Assembly: GCF_025148635.1 (NCBI RefSeq)
Contig: NZ_CP102269.1
Location: 4,216,001 to 4,280,000, forward strand
Direction of reading: 5' to 3'
Source of the DNA: Butyricimonas virosa
GTDB taxonomy: Bacteria; Bacteroidota; Bacteroidia; Bacteroidales; Marinifilaceae
DNA: 64,000 nt
A model generated the notes under the pieces. It was not told the origin of the DNA. It did no database searches and worked only from the letters and a program-made list of their open reading frames with translations. Positions 52,351 through 60,804 of the stretch are shown in pieces (position 1 is the stretch's first letter; each line of letters starts with the position of its first letter). A program made the position numbers and the translations under genes.

Positions 52351-53120
52351 AAAAATTTCGAGAGGCATTTGCCGAATTTTCAGATAACTATGTGGTAATC
52401 GGAGGAACGGCATGCGATATAGCTATGACAGGAACTATCGTAAAGCCACGTGCCACACATGACATAGACATGATTGTCATAGCGGAGAATATAACAGAAG
52501 CTTTCGGTGAACGATTCTGGCAATTTGTACGTGAAGCCGGTTATAGACCAGAAAAACGCAAGCATAAGGAAGGAGAATCTCCGAAATATGAGTTATACCG
52601 TTTTTTGGACGGAAAGGACGGTTATCCGGAAATGATAGAACTGCTTTCTCGTCATCCTGATGTTTTAGGAGACCCCAAGGGAGTTGTCGTTGAACCACTA
52701 CCTGTCGGAGATGATGTCTCCAGCCTCAGTGCCATTATAATGGATGATGATTTTTATCATTTTGCCATAGCGCACAGCAAGTTGACTGGTGGAATACGCC
52801 ATGCAGACCCAGCCGCATTAATAGCCCTTAAAGCTAAAGCATATCTTAATCTCGTAGCAGATAAACAGAATGGGAAACATGTAAACAGCAAGGATATACG
52901 CAAGCATCGCTCGGATGTATTTAAGAACATCGTAATCATGGAAGATTCTCAAATTGAAGCGCCAGAATCAATAGTCAGATGTATAAATGAATTTGTGGAT
53001 TCAATACGGAAAGATTGGGATGAACTGTCGGATTCATTGGCTGCATCTTTAGGACAAGACAAAGAGTTCGTGGCGGAATTACTGAATCAACTTACAGGAC
53101 TGTTTACAATCAAATCATAA
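52338..53120 (+). CDS. AbiEii-like nucleotidyltransferase (putative toxin)
   Basis: The 260-aa product carries the nucleotidyltransferase core: VIGGTACDIAM near residue 20 (GG/S motif), then ATHDIDMIVIA (the DxD metal ligands) and, later, a Lys/Arg-rich segment (ADPAALIALKAKAYLNLVA) typical of AbiEii-like proteins. Such toxins attach nucleotides to tRNA 3' ends or related targets. It overlaps the antitoxin-like gene by 13 bases and is followed 8 bases later by a metallophosphoesterase gene, making a three-gene cassette. Confidence 0.78.
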   Translation: MEGLEKFREAFAEFSDNYVVIGGTACDIAMTGTIVKPRATHDIDMIVIAENITEAFGERFWQFVREAGYRPEKRKHKEGESPKYELYRFLDGKDGYPEMIELLSRHPDVLGDPKGVVVEPLPVGDDVSSLSAIIMDDDFYHFAIAHSKLTGGIRHADPAALIALKAKAYLNLVADKQNGKHVNSKDIRKHRSDVFKNIVIMEDSQIEAPESIVRCINEFVDSIRKDWDELSDSLAASLGQDKEFVAELLNQLTGLFTIKS

Positions 53121-53128
53121 TATCTGAC

Positions 53129-53890
53129 ATGAAAATTCAATACGCTTCTGACCTGCATCTGGAATTTACTGACAATGGCAGCTACATCAAACATAATCCT
53201 CTGCCCGTTACAGGGGACATCCTTGTTCTGGCCGGAGATATCGGTTATCTCGGCGACGAGAATTACAGCCGCCATCCGTTTTGGAATTGGGCATCGGAAA
53301 ATTACCGACAAGTGATTGTCTGCATGGGAAACCATGAGTTCTACAAAAATTATGACATCGCCACTTTAGAAAACGGATACTGTCTGGAGATACGCCAAAA
53401 TATCCATTGTTACTATAATGGAATTGTACAATTGGACGGTATTGATATCATCATTTCCACATTATGGGGGCATATACCTTTAGAAGAAGCCTACTTTACA
53501 GAAAGTGTAATCTCCGATTTCAGAAGAATCTTATACAATGGGGAGTTGTTGACTTTTGCAGAGTTCAATAAAGAAAGTGAAAAATGCATAGACTTTATCC
53601 GTAAAGCTGTAGCTGTCAGCAAGGCAAAACATAAAATAGTTGTTACACATCATGTTCCCTCTTTCCGCACGCAGCATCCTAAATTTGCTGACAGTAAAGC
53701 AAACGGAGCCTTCACTGTAGAATTAGAGAACTACATAAAAGATAGCGATATAGAATACTGGATATACGGGCATTCGCATTACAATGTAGATGTACAGATT
53801 GGGAACACAAAATGTGTAACCAATCAATTGGGATATGTTTTCCACAATGAACACCTGTCATTCGATCCCGGGAAATTCATAGAACTATAA
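53129..53890 (+). CDS. Calcineurin-like metallophosphoesterase
   Basis: The five metal-binding motifs are present in this 253-aa protein: SDLHLEF near residue 7, LAGDIGYLGD near 35, GNHEFYKN near 68, THHVPS near 174 and GHSHYNVD near 214. The fold hydrolyses phosphomono- or diesters; the substrate is unknown. It follows the AbiE-like pair with an 8-base gap and shares a terminator with it. It may remove a nucleotide tag laid down by the toxin or act as a third defence component (inference). Confidence 0.85.
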   Translation: MKIQYASDLHLEFTDNGSYIKHNPLPVTGDILVLAGDIGYLGDENYSRHPFWNWASENYRQVIVCMGNHEFYKNYDIATLENGYCLEIRQNIHCYYNGIVQLDGIDIIISTLWGHIPLEEAYFTESVISDFRRILYNGELLTFAEFNKESEKCIDFIRKAVAVSKAKHKIVVTHHVPSFRTQHPKFADSKANGAFTVELENYIKDSDIEYWIYGHSHYNVDVQIGNTKCVTNQLGYVFHNEHLSFDPGKFIEL

Positions 53891-53897
53891 TTATAAC

Positions 53898-53934
53898 AAG
53901 GAGACCTTATCCATGATGGATCAGATCTCCTTTC
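53898..53934 (+). terminator. Terminator of the AbiE-like cassette
   Basis: AAGGAGA / TCTCCTT with an inner ATCCAT-G-ATGGAT palindrome form a compound hairpin, followed by TTCC. It separates the plus-strand cassette from the convergent OmpA-family gene. Confidence 0.65.
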
Positions 53935-53960
53935 CTATGAACAATAGTATTTTCTGATTA

Positions 53961-55457
53961 TTATTTCATAAATAGTATGACCTTTGTGTGCCTATTTGCT
54001 TCTACCAGATTGTAATCGGAGATACCTCCTTTGCAAACCTTGGTAATCGTATCAACCGCCAGTCCTCGTTTAGCTAATTCGGTGGCAATATAATCAGCTC
54101 TCGATACGCTTAATCCGTCATTTATATCGGCAGTCCCTGTGGCATCATCAGCCGCACCTATAACAGTAACTGACAATCCATATTTCATTGCGACACGTGC
54201 CAGCTCATCCAAGTTGACCAGCTGTGATTTATCTGTCAGCTTCGCTGTGCCGAGTTCAAAGAAGAAATAAACGGGAGAACCGATGCACTCGTTGCCGGAA
54301 CGGATAATGGAAAGATAATCGGAATGGCTATAAGCGGAAATGCTGTCAGCGGTTGTGTTTGTCGAGTCCGGAACATTGGCAGATTTGCCTGTCGGGGCAC
54401 TTTCTGAATTTGCATTGGCATTTGTATCAGGAACGGCAGCTCCTGAGTAATTCGCAAGGCTGTCATTGGTCAAAGGTGACTTGCCATCCCAACGCCTGTT
54501 CTTCAATCTTGCCCGGAGCGAGTTCAGTCCGCTGTAATCATTTTTAGGATAGCTGGAGCTTAAACTATCACGGTTGTCAAACAGCTGACTGTACTTTTTT
54601 AGCAACCCCTCAATCTCCAAGATTTTCTTCAGTTCTTTCAAAGTTCTCATGTCCCTCTCATGTTGCCCGGCATATCTGCAATTGTTTTCGGACAACTCCG
54701 AGGCATATTCCATCAGCCATTCATTTTGCCGAATATATGGAGTAGCATCGACAGAACGCTTCCATCCTACCTTGCCTATTGCAAAAGAAAGTCCGGCAGA
54801 AACGGAAAGCATATTATCTCCAAAGCGGTTGGCGTTCCCATATCCGTCTAAGTTCTGAAAAGTGGAAACATTGCCAATCTCCAGCAAAGCTGTCAGCCGT
54901 TTGCAGATTTGATATTGCCCTTGTATTCCATAAGAAATTGCGAAGGGTTTCTGACCGTTCTGAGGGTTATACATCATTCCAAGACCAACGTATGGAATGA
55001 TGCCCCAACGTGTGTTTTCTTTCTTCGAGTGAAATCCTCCCAGAATATTATACATCAGGTCGGCATGGAAATGATGATAGTCATTGATTACAAGGTTGCA
55101 GTCCTTAAATCGCCAACCCCCATATCCGATTCTTGCTCCAATCTGTGGCGTAAACCACTTGCCAACTGATGCGGAAAGTGATGGCTGTATCCTGTCAAAC
55201 AAATCAGCACAGCCAATTGGTCTGCCAATGAACGCACTTGCGCCACCTTGCAGGCTGACGAACCAGTTGCCGTTCCATGGTGAAGTTACCAAAACGCCAT
55301 TATGATAAGTAGGCTCGATGGTTTGAAGCATCAGCTCTTTCTCCACATAAGGTTCATGGTGTACACTATCCTGTGGGGCAAGTTGTATATTCGCACTCGC
55401 TTGCAATGTGCAGCACATTCCAGCCATTGCCATTACAAATACTATTTTATTTCTCAT
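53961..55457 (-). CDS. OmpA-family outer-membrane protein
   Basis: The 498-aa protein has a signal peptide (MAMAGMCCTLQASA-N) and an N-terminal beta-barrel of about residues 60-240 with alternating hydrophobic strands (WFVSLQGGASAFIG, LLEIGNVSTF, LSVSAGLSFAIG). A central helical and Asn/Ser/Thr-rich linker follows. The C-terminal peptidoglycan-binding OmpA domain has YFFFELGTAKLTDKSQLVNL, then VIGAADDATGTADINDGLS and SRADYIATELAKRGL. On this element it may strengthen the outer envelope around the transfer machinery. It is the last gene of the minus-strand mobilisation module. Confidence 0.85.
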   Translation of the reverse strand: MRNKIVFVMAMAGMCCTLQASANIQLAPQDSVHHEPYVEKELMLQTIEPTYHNGVLVTSPWNGNWFVSLQGGASAFIGRPIGCADLFDRIQPSLSASVGKWFTPQIGARIGYGGWRFKDCNLVINDYHHFHADLMYNILGGFHSKKENTRWGIIPYVGLGMMYNPQNGQKPFAISYGIQGQYQICKRLTALLEIGNVSTFQNLDGYGNANRFGDNMLSVSAGLSFAIGKVGWKRSVDATPYIRQNEWLMEYASELSENNCRYAGQHERDMRTLKELKKILEIEGLLKKYSQLFDNRDSLSSSYPKNDYSGLNSLRARLKNRRWDGKSPLTNDSLANYSGAAVPDTNANANSESAPTGKSANVPDSTNTTADSISAYSHSDYLSIIRSGNECIGSPVYFFFELGTAKLTDKSQLVNLDELARVAMKYGLSVTVIGAADDATGTADINDGLSVSRADYIATELAKRGLAVDTITKVCKGGISDYNLVEANRHTKVILFMK

Positions 55458-55490
55458 ACTTTTTTCTGTTATTATAGATTTACATACGAT

Positions 55491-55509
55491 GCAGGAAACT
55501 GTCTCCTGC
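55491..55509 (-). terminator. Small hairpin after the MobV gene
   Basis: GCAGGA and TCCTGC make a 6-bp stem with a 7-base loop just past the MobV stop on the minus strand. It may be a weak terminator or attenuator before the OmpA gene. Confidence 0.4.
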
Positions 55510-55512
55510 CGA

Positions 55513-56964
55513 TTATCGTTTCTGTTTTTTGCCTGAAGCAGGACGCATCATCTTGCTCGCCGTCATCATGCACCGTCTTGCCCAGGCACGGTTGTCTTCG
55601 TTTTCATCCCGTCCCCATTTCAGGTCATTTTTACCACCTCCTCCACCGTGAGTTTCGGCAAAAGTTGTGGCATCGTTGACCATGCCCAGGAAGAGAAGAG
55701 TAGCGCAGTGCATCACATCTGCACCCTGTTCTGTCAGGCTTTGGAGAAGAGAACCATCAAAAATGGATTGCTCTGATGTGCCTATTTCTGCCAACCGTTC
55801 CGAATGTTCGCTAACCAAAGTTTCCAGCATTACATCTTTGAGCAATACATCCACCTTGGAATGTATCTCGTGACTGTATCTATAAGCCTCGGCCTTTAAT
55901 TCTTCCGTGCGCTCACTGATGGTATTCATATCTTCTTTCAAGACCGACAGCTGTCGGTCAGCCACCTTCAACTTCTCCTGTTTGTCTGCCAGTTTTTCTT
56001 GGATAGAAGCAAGTTCTTTTTCAAGATTTGCCTTTTCGGCAGATATGGACATTGAGTCTCCCATATGAGATTTCATAGTAGCCTCCAATGCAGCAATCTG
56101 CCTCTCCTTTTCAGCCTTTGCTTTGCGGAGATTCTCAACCATCGAGTTCAGTCCTTTTACCCTTCGTTCTGCCAACTGGATTTCCACTTTGAGATCCGAC
56201 AAGGCTTTCTGATGTTGGCCAAGCTGTTCCTCTATGCTGGTACACTCTTCCGAAAGGTGCCGGCGGTATTCTTCTGTTGTACGATGCCTGGCACCCGATT
56301 CAGATACACTTGTTCCGCGAGACATTCCCCAGCGTTTGTTCATTTCAGCGAAGTCGCTGTGAAGTTGCTTCATCCTTGCACTGAACTCATATTTGTCCTT
56401 TCCTGCAAATATCTGTTTATATGCAAATTTGTTCTCCTGAATCGGCAACAAAGTACAGTGAGCATGCGGATTCAATTCATCCAAGTGTACAACAAATGAT
56501 ACTATATTCTCTTCACCGTATTTATCACTTACAAATGAATAAACATCCTTCGCCCATTCCTCAATTTCCTTGCACCTTTCAATTTGAGAATTGTCAGCAC
56601 CTTTTTCAAAGTTGACTTTTTGCTCACCGAAAGCGATTTCTTGCATACGCTCCCTTGATCCTCCAAAGATGAAATTTACAACTGTCCTGAATCGTGGTTC
56701 TTCCAAACCCGAATTAGGATCCTTTATTCCTCGTGCAGATAGACTCTCATCCATCCTTTCTGGAATGCTCTTACTCTTATCAACCTGACATACTTTTCCG
56801 GCCTTTATCTCAAAATTCAGATGTTCCCTTGTGGGATCATAATTCCCGATTGAGACAGCACGTTCCCAGCCTTTATCTTTCCACCGCCTCTGATGTTCGT
56901 TGCTTTGAGCAGTAGTTATACCTTTTGATGGGCGGAAATCCATGACTTGTTTCGCGTTTGCCAT
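55513..56964 (-). CDS. mobV: MobV-family (Pre/Mob) relaxase
   Basis: The 483-aa protein has the N-terminal relaxase domain. The HUH/HxH-type motif VVHLDELNPHAHCTLLPI lies near residues 155-175, and an upstream helical part includes REHLNFEI and MDESLSARGI. The likely tyrosine or histidine nucleophile cannot be placed with certainty. Residues ~235-400 form a long coiled coil with heptads (LEKELASIQEKLADKQEKLK). MobV relaxases nick at oriT and pilot DNA transfer. The 210-bp gap upstream (56965-57174) carries several inverted repeats and is the best candidate for oriT. Confidence 0.85.
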   Translation of the reverse strand: MANAKQVMDFRPSKGITTAQSNEHQRRWKDKGWERAVSIGNYDPTREHLNFEIKAGKVCQVDKSKSIPERMDESLSARGIKDPNSGLEEPRFRTVVNFIFGGSRERMQEIAFGEQKVNFEKGADNSQIERCKEIEEWAKDVYSFVSDKYGEENIVSFVVHLDELNPHAHCTLLPIQENKFAYKQIFAGKDKYEFSARMKQLHSDFAEMNKRWGMSRGTSVSESGARHRTTEEYRRHLSEECTSIEEQLGQHQKALSDLKVEIQLAERRVKGLNSMVENLRKAKAEKERQIAALEATMKSHMGDSMSISAEKANLEKELASIQEKLADKQEKLKVADRQLSVLKEDMNTISERTEELKAEAYRYSHEIHSKVDVLLKDVMLETLVSEHSERLAEIGTSEQSIFDGSLLQSLTEQGADVMHCATLLFLGMVNDATTFAETHGGGGGKNDLKWGRDENEDNRAWARRCMMTASKMMRPASGKKQKR

Positions 56965-56996
56965 ATATTGATTGTTGTTTTACGGACAAACGATTT

Positions 56997-57106
56997 GCCC
57001 CAGCTTGCTGCTCGTCTGGGCACCGTTCCCGATAGCTTTAAGCTGGAGGGGGATTAGGCTACCCGACGGAGTCTTCGTTTGAACATCGTGCAAGCACCTT
57101 ACACGA
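56997..57106. other. Candidate oriT region upstream of the relaxase gene
   Basis: Three inverted repeats lie close together: CCCAG/CTGGG at 56999-57020, AGCTT-T-AAGCT at 57034-57044 and TCGTG/CACGA at 57086-57106 (11-base loop). The stretch is non-coding and abuts the MobV start. Position and structure fit an oriT, but the nic site is not identified. Confidence 0.45.
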
Positions 57107-57174
57107 CATAAAACGGCAATCATACAAATGAGCTTCAGGCTCGGTTATCCGCTGTTAAACGATTGTTTTGATGG

Positions 57175-58032
57175 TTATAAAAGGGCTTTCTTGTTTTCCT
57201 GATATTCTGCCAGCGAAGCTTTGAATGGTTTACAAAGAGTAAGCAATGTCTTGCGCAGTTCGGAAGAAGCATCTGTTTCTTCAAGACTCCCCTCCAGAAT
57301 GAGTTTCGTAATAAGCTTCGTAACTTCCAATAGCTCGCCCCAGTCAGAAAGCAGGTCATTATTGAAGAAATCAATAAAAGCGGTTGTGCTGTCAAATCTT
57401 GACTTATGGATTTCTCGTTGTAATCCTGCCATGGCAATCCGACCGACAATCTCTTTGACAATTTTCTTCTTGTTACTGTCAAGATCAGACATGGATTCAT
57501 CAGCTTCATTATACGGTTCATTTGTGGTGAACTCATCTAGTCTTTTCTTGAAGTATTGTCCGCAAATCTCCTCCAGATCAATAATGAGCATATCACCAAA
57601 GACCCATTTGGCTAATGCGGCATCCAGTTCATCTGTCAAGACATCAGGTGATCCTGCGTCTTCAGGGGAGGAGCCAGTGCCATTGTCTGCTTGGGTAAAT
57701 GACATCGTTATGACAATACTTTTCGCAAAACGGGTGCGATGTATCTGACCCATTTCTTCCAACCTATCAAGAAAAGATCTGACAGTAGCCCTGTGCCAAT
57801 GCCAGTCTTCTGCAAGGTCGGAGATAGTTACATGGCATTGGTTATCCTGTAAGACATATTGATGATTCTTCAGGAATGGCGTTATAAAACCTGCTGATGT
57901 CTTTTCCAACAGATCGTAATAGGCTCCTGTCTTTGTTTTGCGGTCACCGACTTTCTCCTTGAGATAATCAAAGAAATTCATATCAGCCAAAATTTTATTG
58001 GCTGTTCTATTCTTGTTATTCATCATATACAT
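57175..58032 (-). CDS. Winged-helix DNA-binding protein of the mobilisation module
   Basis: This 285-aa protein has an N-terminal winged-helix region (TISDLAEDWHWHRATVRSFL, then DRLEEMGQIHRTRF, SIVITM) with the pattern seen in RepA-like and primase-accessory proteins of Bacteroidales. The rest is helical and acidic, with the C-terminal half including EILGRIAMAGL-type helices. It starts at 58032 and ends about 40 bases before the oriT candidate, so it may be a relaxosome accessory or replication regulator. The function is not confirmed. Confidence 0.6.
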   Translation of the reverse strand: MYMMNNKNRTANKILADMNFFDYLKEKVGDRKTKTGAYYDLLEKTSAGFITPFLKNHQYVLQDNQCHVTISDLAEDWHWHRATVRSFLDRLEEMGQIHRTRFAKSIVITMSFTQADNGTGSSPEDAGSPDVLTDELDAALAKWVFGDMLIIDLEEICGQYFKKRLDEFTTNEPYNEADESMSDLDSNKKKIVKEIVGRIAMAGLQREIHKSRFDSTTAFIDFFNNDLLSDWGELLEVTKLITKLILEGSLEETDASSELRKTLLTLCKPFKASLAEYQENKKALL

Positions 58033-58110
58033 TTGTGTTTAGTTTGATTATATGTGGATTATATACGGCTGCCACTATCCACTTTATCGTGGCAGATTTG
58101 CGTGATGATG

Positions 58111-58608
58111 CTAATGGAAATAATATGAAGGCAAAACGTCGGGATGCTCCGTCCAATATTTTCTGGATTCCTTACTCTCTTCCCATTCTTTCATCATACT
58201 GCAAGACGGATAGAACATTTTGGCCAAAATGAAGTAAGCAAGTGTCATCGCTGAAGTGTGCAGATGCGGAACAGCACAAATTGCCAATACCACAATACTC
58301 ATCGTGAATAATCTTTTGTCATAATACAATTTTCGCATGAGATTGTCCGCTTTCTTGAATGAAAATAAAACGGCACATAGTACGGTAGAAAATAAAACGC
58401 CCCATTCATCGGGATGACCTCCGGCATAGACAAAATGGTATAAGAGCAGAACCATGAGAAAACAATATACATATAGTCTTCTTGCATTACTGCTTGCAAC
58501 CATTCTCAGATAGAACTTTGCCATTGCTGGCCGGTTACTGTAATACAATGTTGCTGGTAATACAATAAGCAATATTGAAAAAATCATTTCAAGGATAATC
58601 CAAGTCAT
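58111..58608 (-). CDS. Four-helix membrane protein, unknown
   Basis: In the 165-aa protein I count four hydrophobic segments: residues ~2-20 (WIILEMIFSILLIVLPATL), ~45-62 (LYVYCFLMVLLLYHFVY), ~72-84 (FSTVLCAVLFSF) and ~100-130 (MSIVVLAICAVP, MTLAYFILA). No signal peptide or catalytic motif. An AGTATGATACT-like repeat sits just before its start (58609-58619), suggesting it is controlled with the operator-bearing genes. It is part of the minus-strand module with the relaxase. Confidence 0.55.
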   Translation of the reverse strand: MTWIILEMIFSILLIVLPATLYYSNRPAMAKFYLRMVASSNARRLYVYCFLMVLLLYHFVYAGGHPDEWGVLFSTVLCAVLFSFKKADNLMRKLYYDKRLFTMSIVVLAICAVPHLHTSAMTLAYFILAKMFYPSCSMMKEWEESKESRKYWTEHPDVLPSYYFH

Positions 58609-58619
58609 AGTATGATACT
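58609..58619. promoter_or_regulatory. AGTATGATACT palindromic repeat before the membrane-protein gene
   Basis: This matches the AGTATGAT motif of the operator clusters at 25661-25800 and 60498-60746, directly abutting the start codon at 58608. Confidence 0.4.
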
Positions 58620-58631
58620 TTTGTACGAATG

Positions 58632-59009
58632 TTATTGTCTGAATAATGGCAGTTCGGTTAATTCAAGTTTGAGCAGACCATGAGTCGCTGTTTCTATAAT
58701 GGCATCCACATCCTTCGCTTCTAAATATGATGCTCCTTTTTGCAGCCTGTGTCTGGCACTGATATTAGATCTTCTATATCTAGCCAAAGCTTTATCCAAT
58801 TCATACTCAGGGATGCCCCATGTAGTCCCTTTTTCATAGTTCCCATGGCGGTACAATGAACGTAGACGAAGAATGCGGCAAGTACACAAATACGCCCTAT
58901 TGTGTTTAAAAATGATGCGTTGTCCGAATTCGGATCCTTTGTCCGCTACAATCCAAGTCCTATGCATATTTATGGTGAATAGCATTTGCAGGTACAAAGT
59001 CCTTTTCAT
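58632..59009 (-). CDS. Small basic element protein, unknown
   Basis: The start at 59009 overlaps the stop of the upstream gene (ATGA), giving 125 aa; an alternative Met lies at 58967. The protein is basic and helical with segments such as YELDKALARYRRSNIS and VDAIIETATHGLLKLE. No motif is recognised. Coupling to the preceding gene suggests they act together. Confidence 0.5.
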   Translation of the reverse strand: MKRTLYLQMLFTINMHRTWIVADKGSEFGQRIIFKHNRAYLCTCRILRLRSLYRHGNYEKGTTWGIPEYELDKALARYRRSNISARHRLQKGASYLEAKDVDAIIETATHGLLKLELTELPLFRQ

Positions 59010-59452
59010 ATAAATTCAGCAAGCAGTTCTTCTTTATTCTTGCGGTATTTGAAATGGCCGCTTTGTTCATGCAGTTTCATATCAAGACAAATGTCTGAAC
59101 ACATGAACTCCAAAGAATCATATATGGTCACATCTATTCGGTCGACATAGCCATTACCAGCAACCTTTGCATTCATTTTAAACATTTGGCCAAAGGCCGG
59201 ATTGGAATATGCACAGGCACTGTGTCCGAAAGAAGTGGAACTTGACGGAATATGATGATAAAGGATGATTAGCTCAATGTCATCTTCAAAAATGTCCATT
59301 ACTTCTTCCAGTTCATATTGACCGGCAAGTGGAAAGGAAAGCAATACGTAATCGTCGTAGAATTGCGGTTTTTCCATTGTTGTTACGTCCAGCAGTTGTG
59401 GCAGCTGGAGCGGAACATATGATATAAAGTCATCGTAAAAAAGCTGAAGCAT
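59006..59452 (-). CDS. Unknown element protein
   Basis: The 148-aa protein is a mixed alpha/beta soluble protein with no signal and no recognised motif; aromatic and acidic residues are frequent (DDFISYVPLQLPQLLDV, DIFEDDIELIILYHHI). It lies 18 bases downstream of the lipoprotein gene on the same strand and overlaps the next gene by four bases. Confidence 0.5.
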   Translation of the reverse strand: MLQLFYDDFISYVPLQLPQLLDVTTMEKPQFYDDYVLLSFPLAGQYELEEVMDIFEDDIELIILYHHIPSSSTSFGHSACAYSNPAFGQMFKMNAKVAGNGYVDRIDVTIYDSLEFMCSDICLDMKLHEQSGHFKYRKNKEELLAEFI

Positions 59453-59470
59453 AATAGTTGTTTTGAATTG

Positions 59471-60511
59471 TCAAATAGATGTAAGCAGTATCTTTATCAG
59501 TAACGCAGGCAGCTCCTTATATTGGTCACTGTCTGTACCTATGATTCCATTAAGTTTGTCTATAACTTGTAGGGTATGCCCTGCAATGTAGCCTAACTTG
59601 GCATACTCGGCTTCGGACAATACAGCCGCTCCTAAAGTATCTAAGGTGATATATGGCTGAAGCAACATCCAAACGTAAGCACGTGCCTGTTCTCCAGTCC
59701 TAACAAGTCCTTTTTGAACATCTCCGATACAGGCTTCTGCATTTAGGATAACCCTCCTATTGGTCCTTTTGGCCATATATATCAGTGCATCATCATAAGA
59801 AATTGTACCATTCTCTGTTGCCTGAAATACGGATAGACAACATTTTTCAGTAAGCTGAGTAATGGCAGACAAGTCGGCATTCGCAAGCTCTGACAAATGG
59901 ATTAAATATGAACGAAACATTCTGTCCTCTTCCTTTATAAAAGACAGCAGTTCTTCATTATTATTTATCCCTCTTTCCAGCATCTTATCAAGGAAAGAGT
60001 GGTAAGCAGCTATGATCTCCTGTGGTTTCATGCGACATGGTGAAACAGAATCCAGGGATTCAAAGAACGGTTCAGCCATCGATGATGATTTTGCTAAAGA
60101 TTGATCATATTTATGTTGAGAGACTTCTTTATGTAAGTATACAACATCAGAAAAGGTTCTTTGTCGGGACATCGAAATGCGCACGAACTCTTTCCGCAAA
60201 GAATCATTCACTTCCTGCACTATTCCCATATGCCCTGAATGAATACTGACAACTGAGTCTCTGGCAAGACAGTTGAATACGGAATCCCGGAGTGTCAGCC
60301 ATTCATTTACAACATCAGCAAATTGTTCACTTGTCAGATCATCCAAAGTTCTTATTTCGGATAAATAACATCGATAGGCATTGGTCGCATTTTCGCTTGT
60401 TTGAAACATGGAATTGCCGGTCTTATTTGCACACGAAGACAACATTATTGCGACAAATGATATGGCAAAATATTTGGCAATAAAACCATATACTCTAAAG
60501 TATGATTCCAT
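59471..60511 (-). CDS. Predicted lipoprotein of the element
   Basis: I take the start at 60511, giving MESYFRVYGFIAKYFAISFV and the lipobox IMLSSCAN at about residue 24. An in-frame ATG at 60550 would add 13 residues upstream of the signal. The mature chain (~320 aa) is helical and has no recognised fold. The AAGTATG...CATACTT repeat (60498-60515) overlaps this start codon, the same arrangement as at the 25798 start, so translation and transcription may be blocked together by one regulator. It is the first gene of the minus-strand mobilisation module. Confidence 0.62.
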   Translation of the reverse strand: MESYFRVYGFIAKYFAISFVAIMLSSCANKTGNSMFQTSENATNAYRCYLSEIRTLDDLTSEQFADVVNEWLTLRDSVFNCLARDSVVSIHSGHMGIVQEVNDSLRKEFVRISMSRQRTFSDVVYLHKEVSQHKYDQSLAKSSSMAEPFFESLDSVSPCRMKPQEIIAAYHSFLDKMLERGINNNEELLSFIKEEDRMFRSYLIHLSELANADLSAITQLTEKCCLSVFQATENGTISYDDALIYMAKRTNRRVILNAEACIGDVQKGLVRTGEQARAYVWMLLQPYITLDTLGAAVLSEAEYAKLGYIAGHTLQVIDKLNGIIGTDSDQYKELPALLIKILLTSI

Positions 60512-60746
60512 ACTTATGCTGTTGTCCTTGTTGTAAGTGAAGTTATTCATGTGTCGCTAATTTGCAGTTTGTTTTATGTTTTCGGCATCAAAGGTAAGTA
60601 TAAAATCCAATAAAATAATACGCAAAAATAAAACTTTAATGGATTTTTATTTTCATACTTTAGAGTATGAATATCAGAGAAAACAAAAGCTAAACAAGAG
60701 CAAATTCAGAGTATAATAATTTATAAATAATCATTAAAGTATGATT
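60498..60746. promoter_or_regulatory. Operator cluster in the divergent lipoprotein / recombinase-like region
   Basis: Inverted repeats AAGTATG-attc-CATACTT (60498-60515) and TTCATACT-ttag-AGTATGAA (60652-60671) are perfect. Further sites are GAGTATAATAAT at ~60709 and AAAGTATGAT at ~60737. Together with 25661-25800 they form one motif family; both clusters lie between divergently read genes. Confidence 0.6.
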
Positions 60747-60765
60747 TTATTCAAATAAAACTTTG

Positions 60766-60773
60766 TACCTTTG
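60766..60773 (+). promoter_or_regulatory. Bacteroidetes -7 element (TACCTTTG)
   Basis: TACCTTTG lies 31 bases before the ATG at 60805. This supports starting the recombinase-like protein at 60805, because the in-frame ATG at 60763 would be upstream of the transcript. Confidence 0.65.
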
Positions 60774-60804
60774 TATTAGTTATAATCAAGAACCGAACAT
60801 CAGT

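Noticed and set aside
56065..56499. 144-aa plus-strand frame
   Set aside because: It is opposite the coiled-coil part of the MobV relaxase and has no protein-like features.
60763..60804. Upstream ATG of the recombinase-like gene
   Set aside because: It lies before the -7 box at 60766, so it would not be on the transcript.
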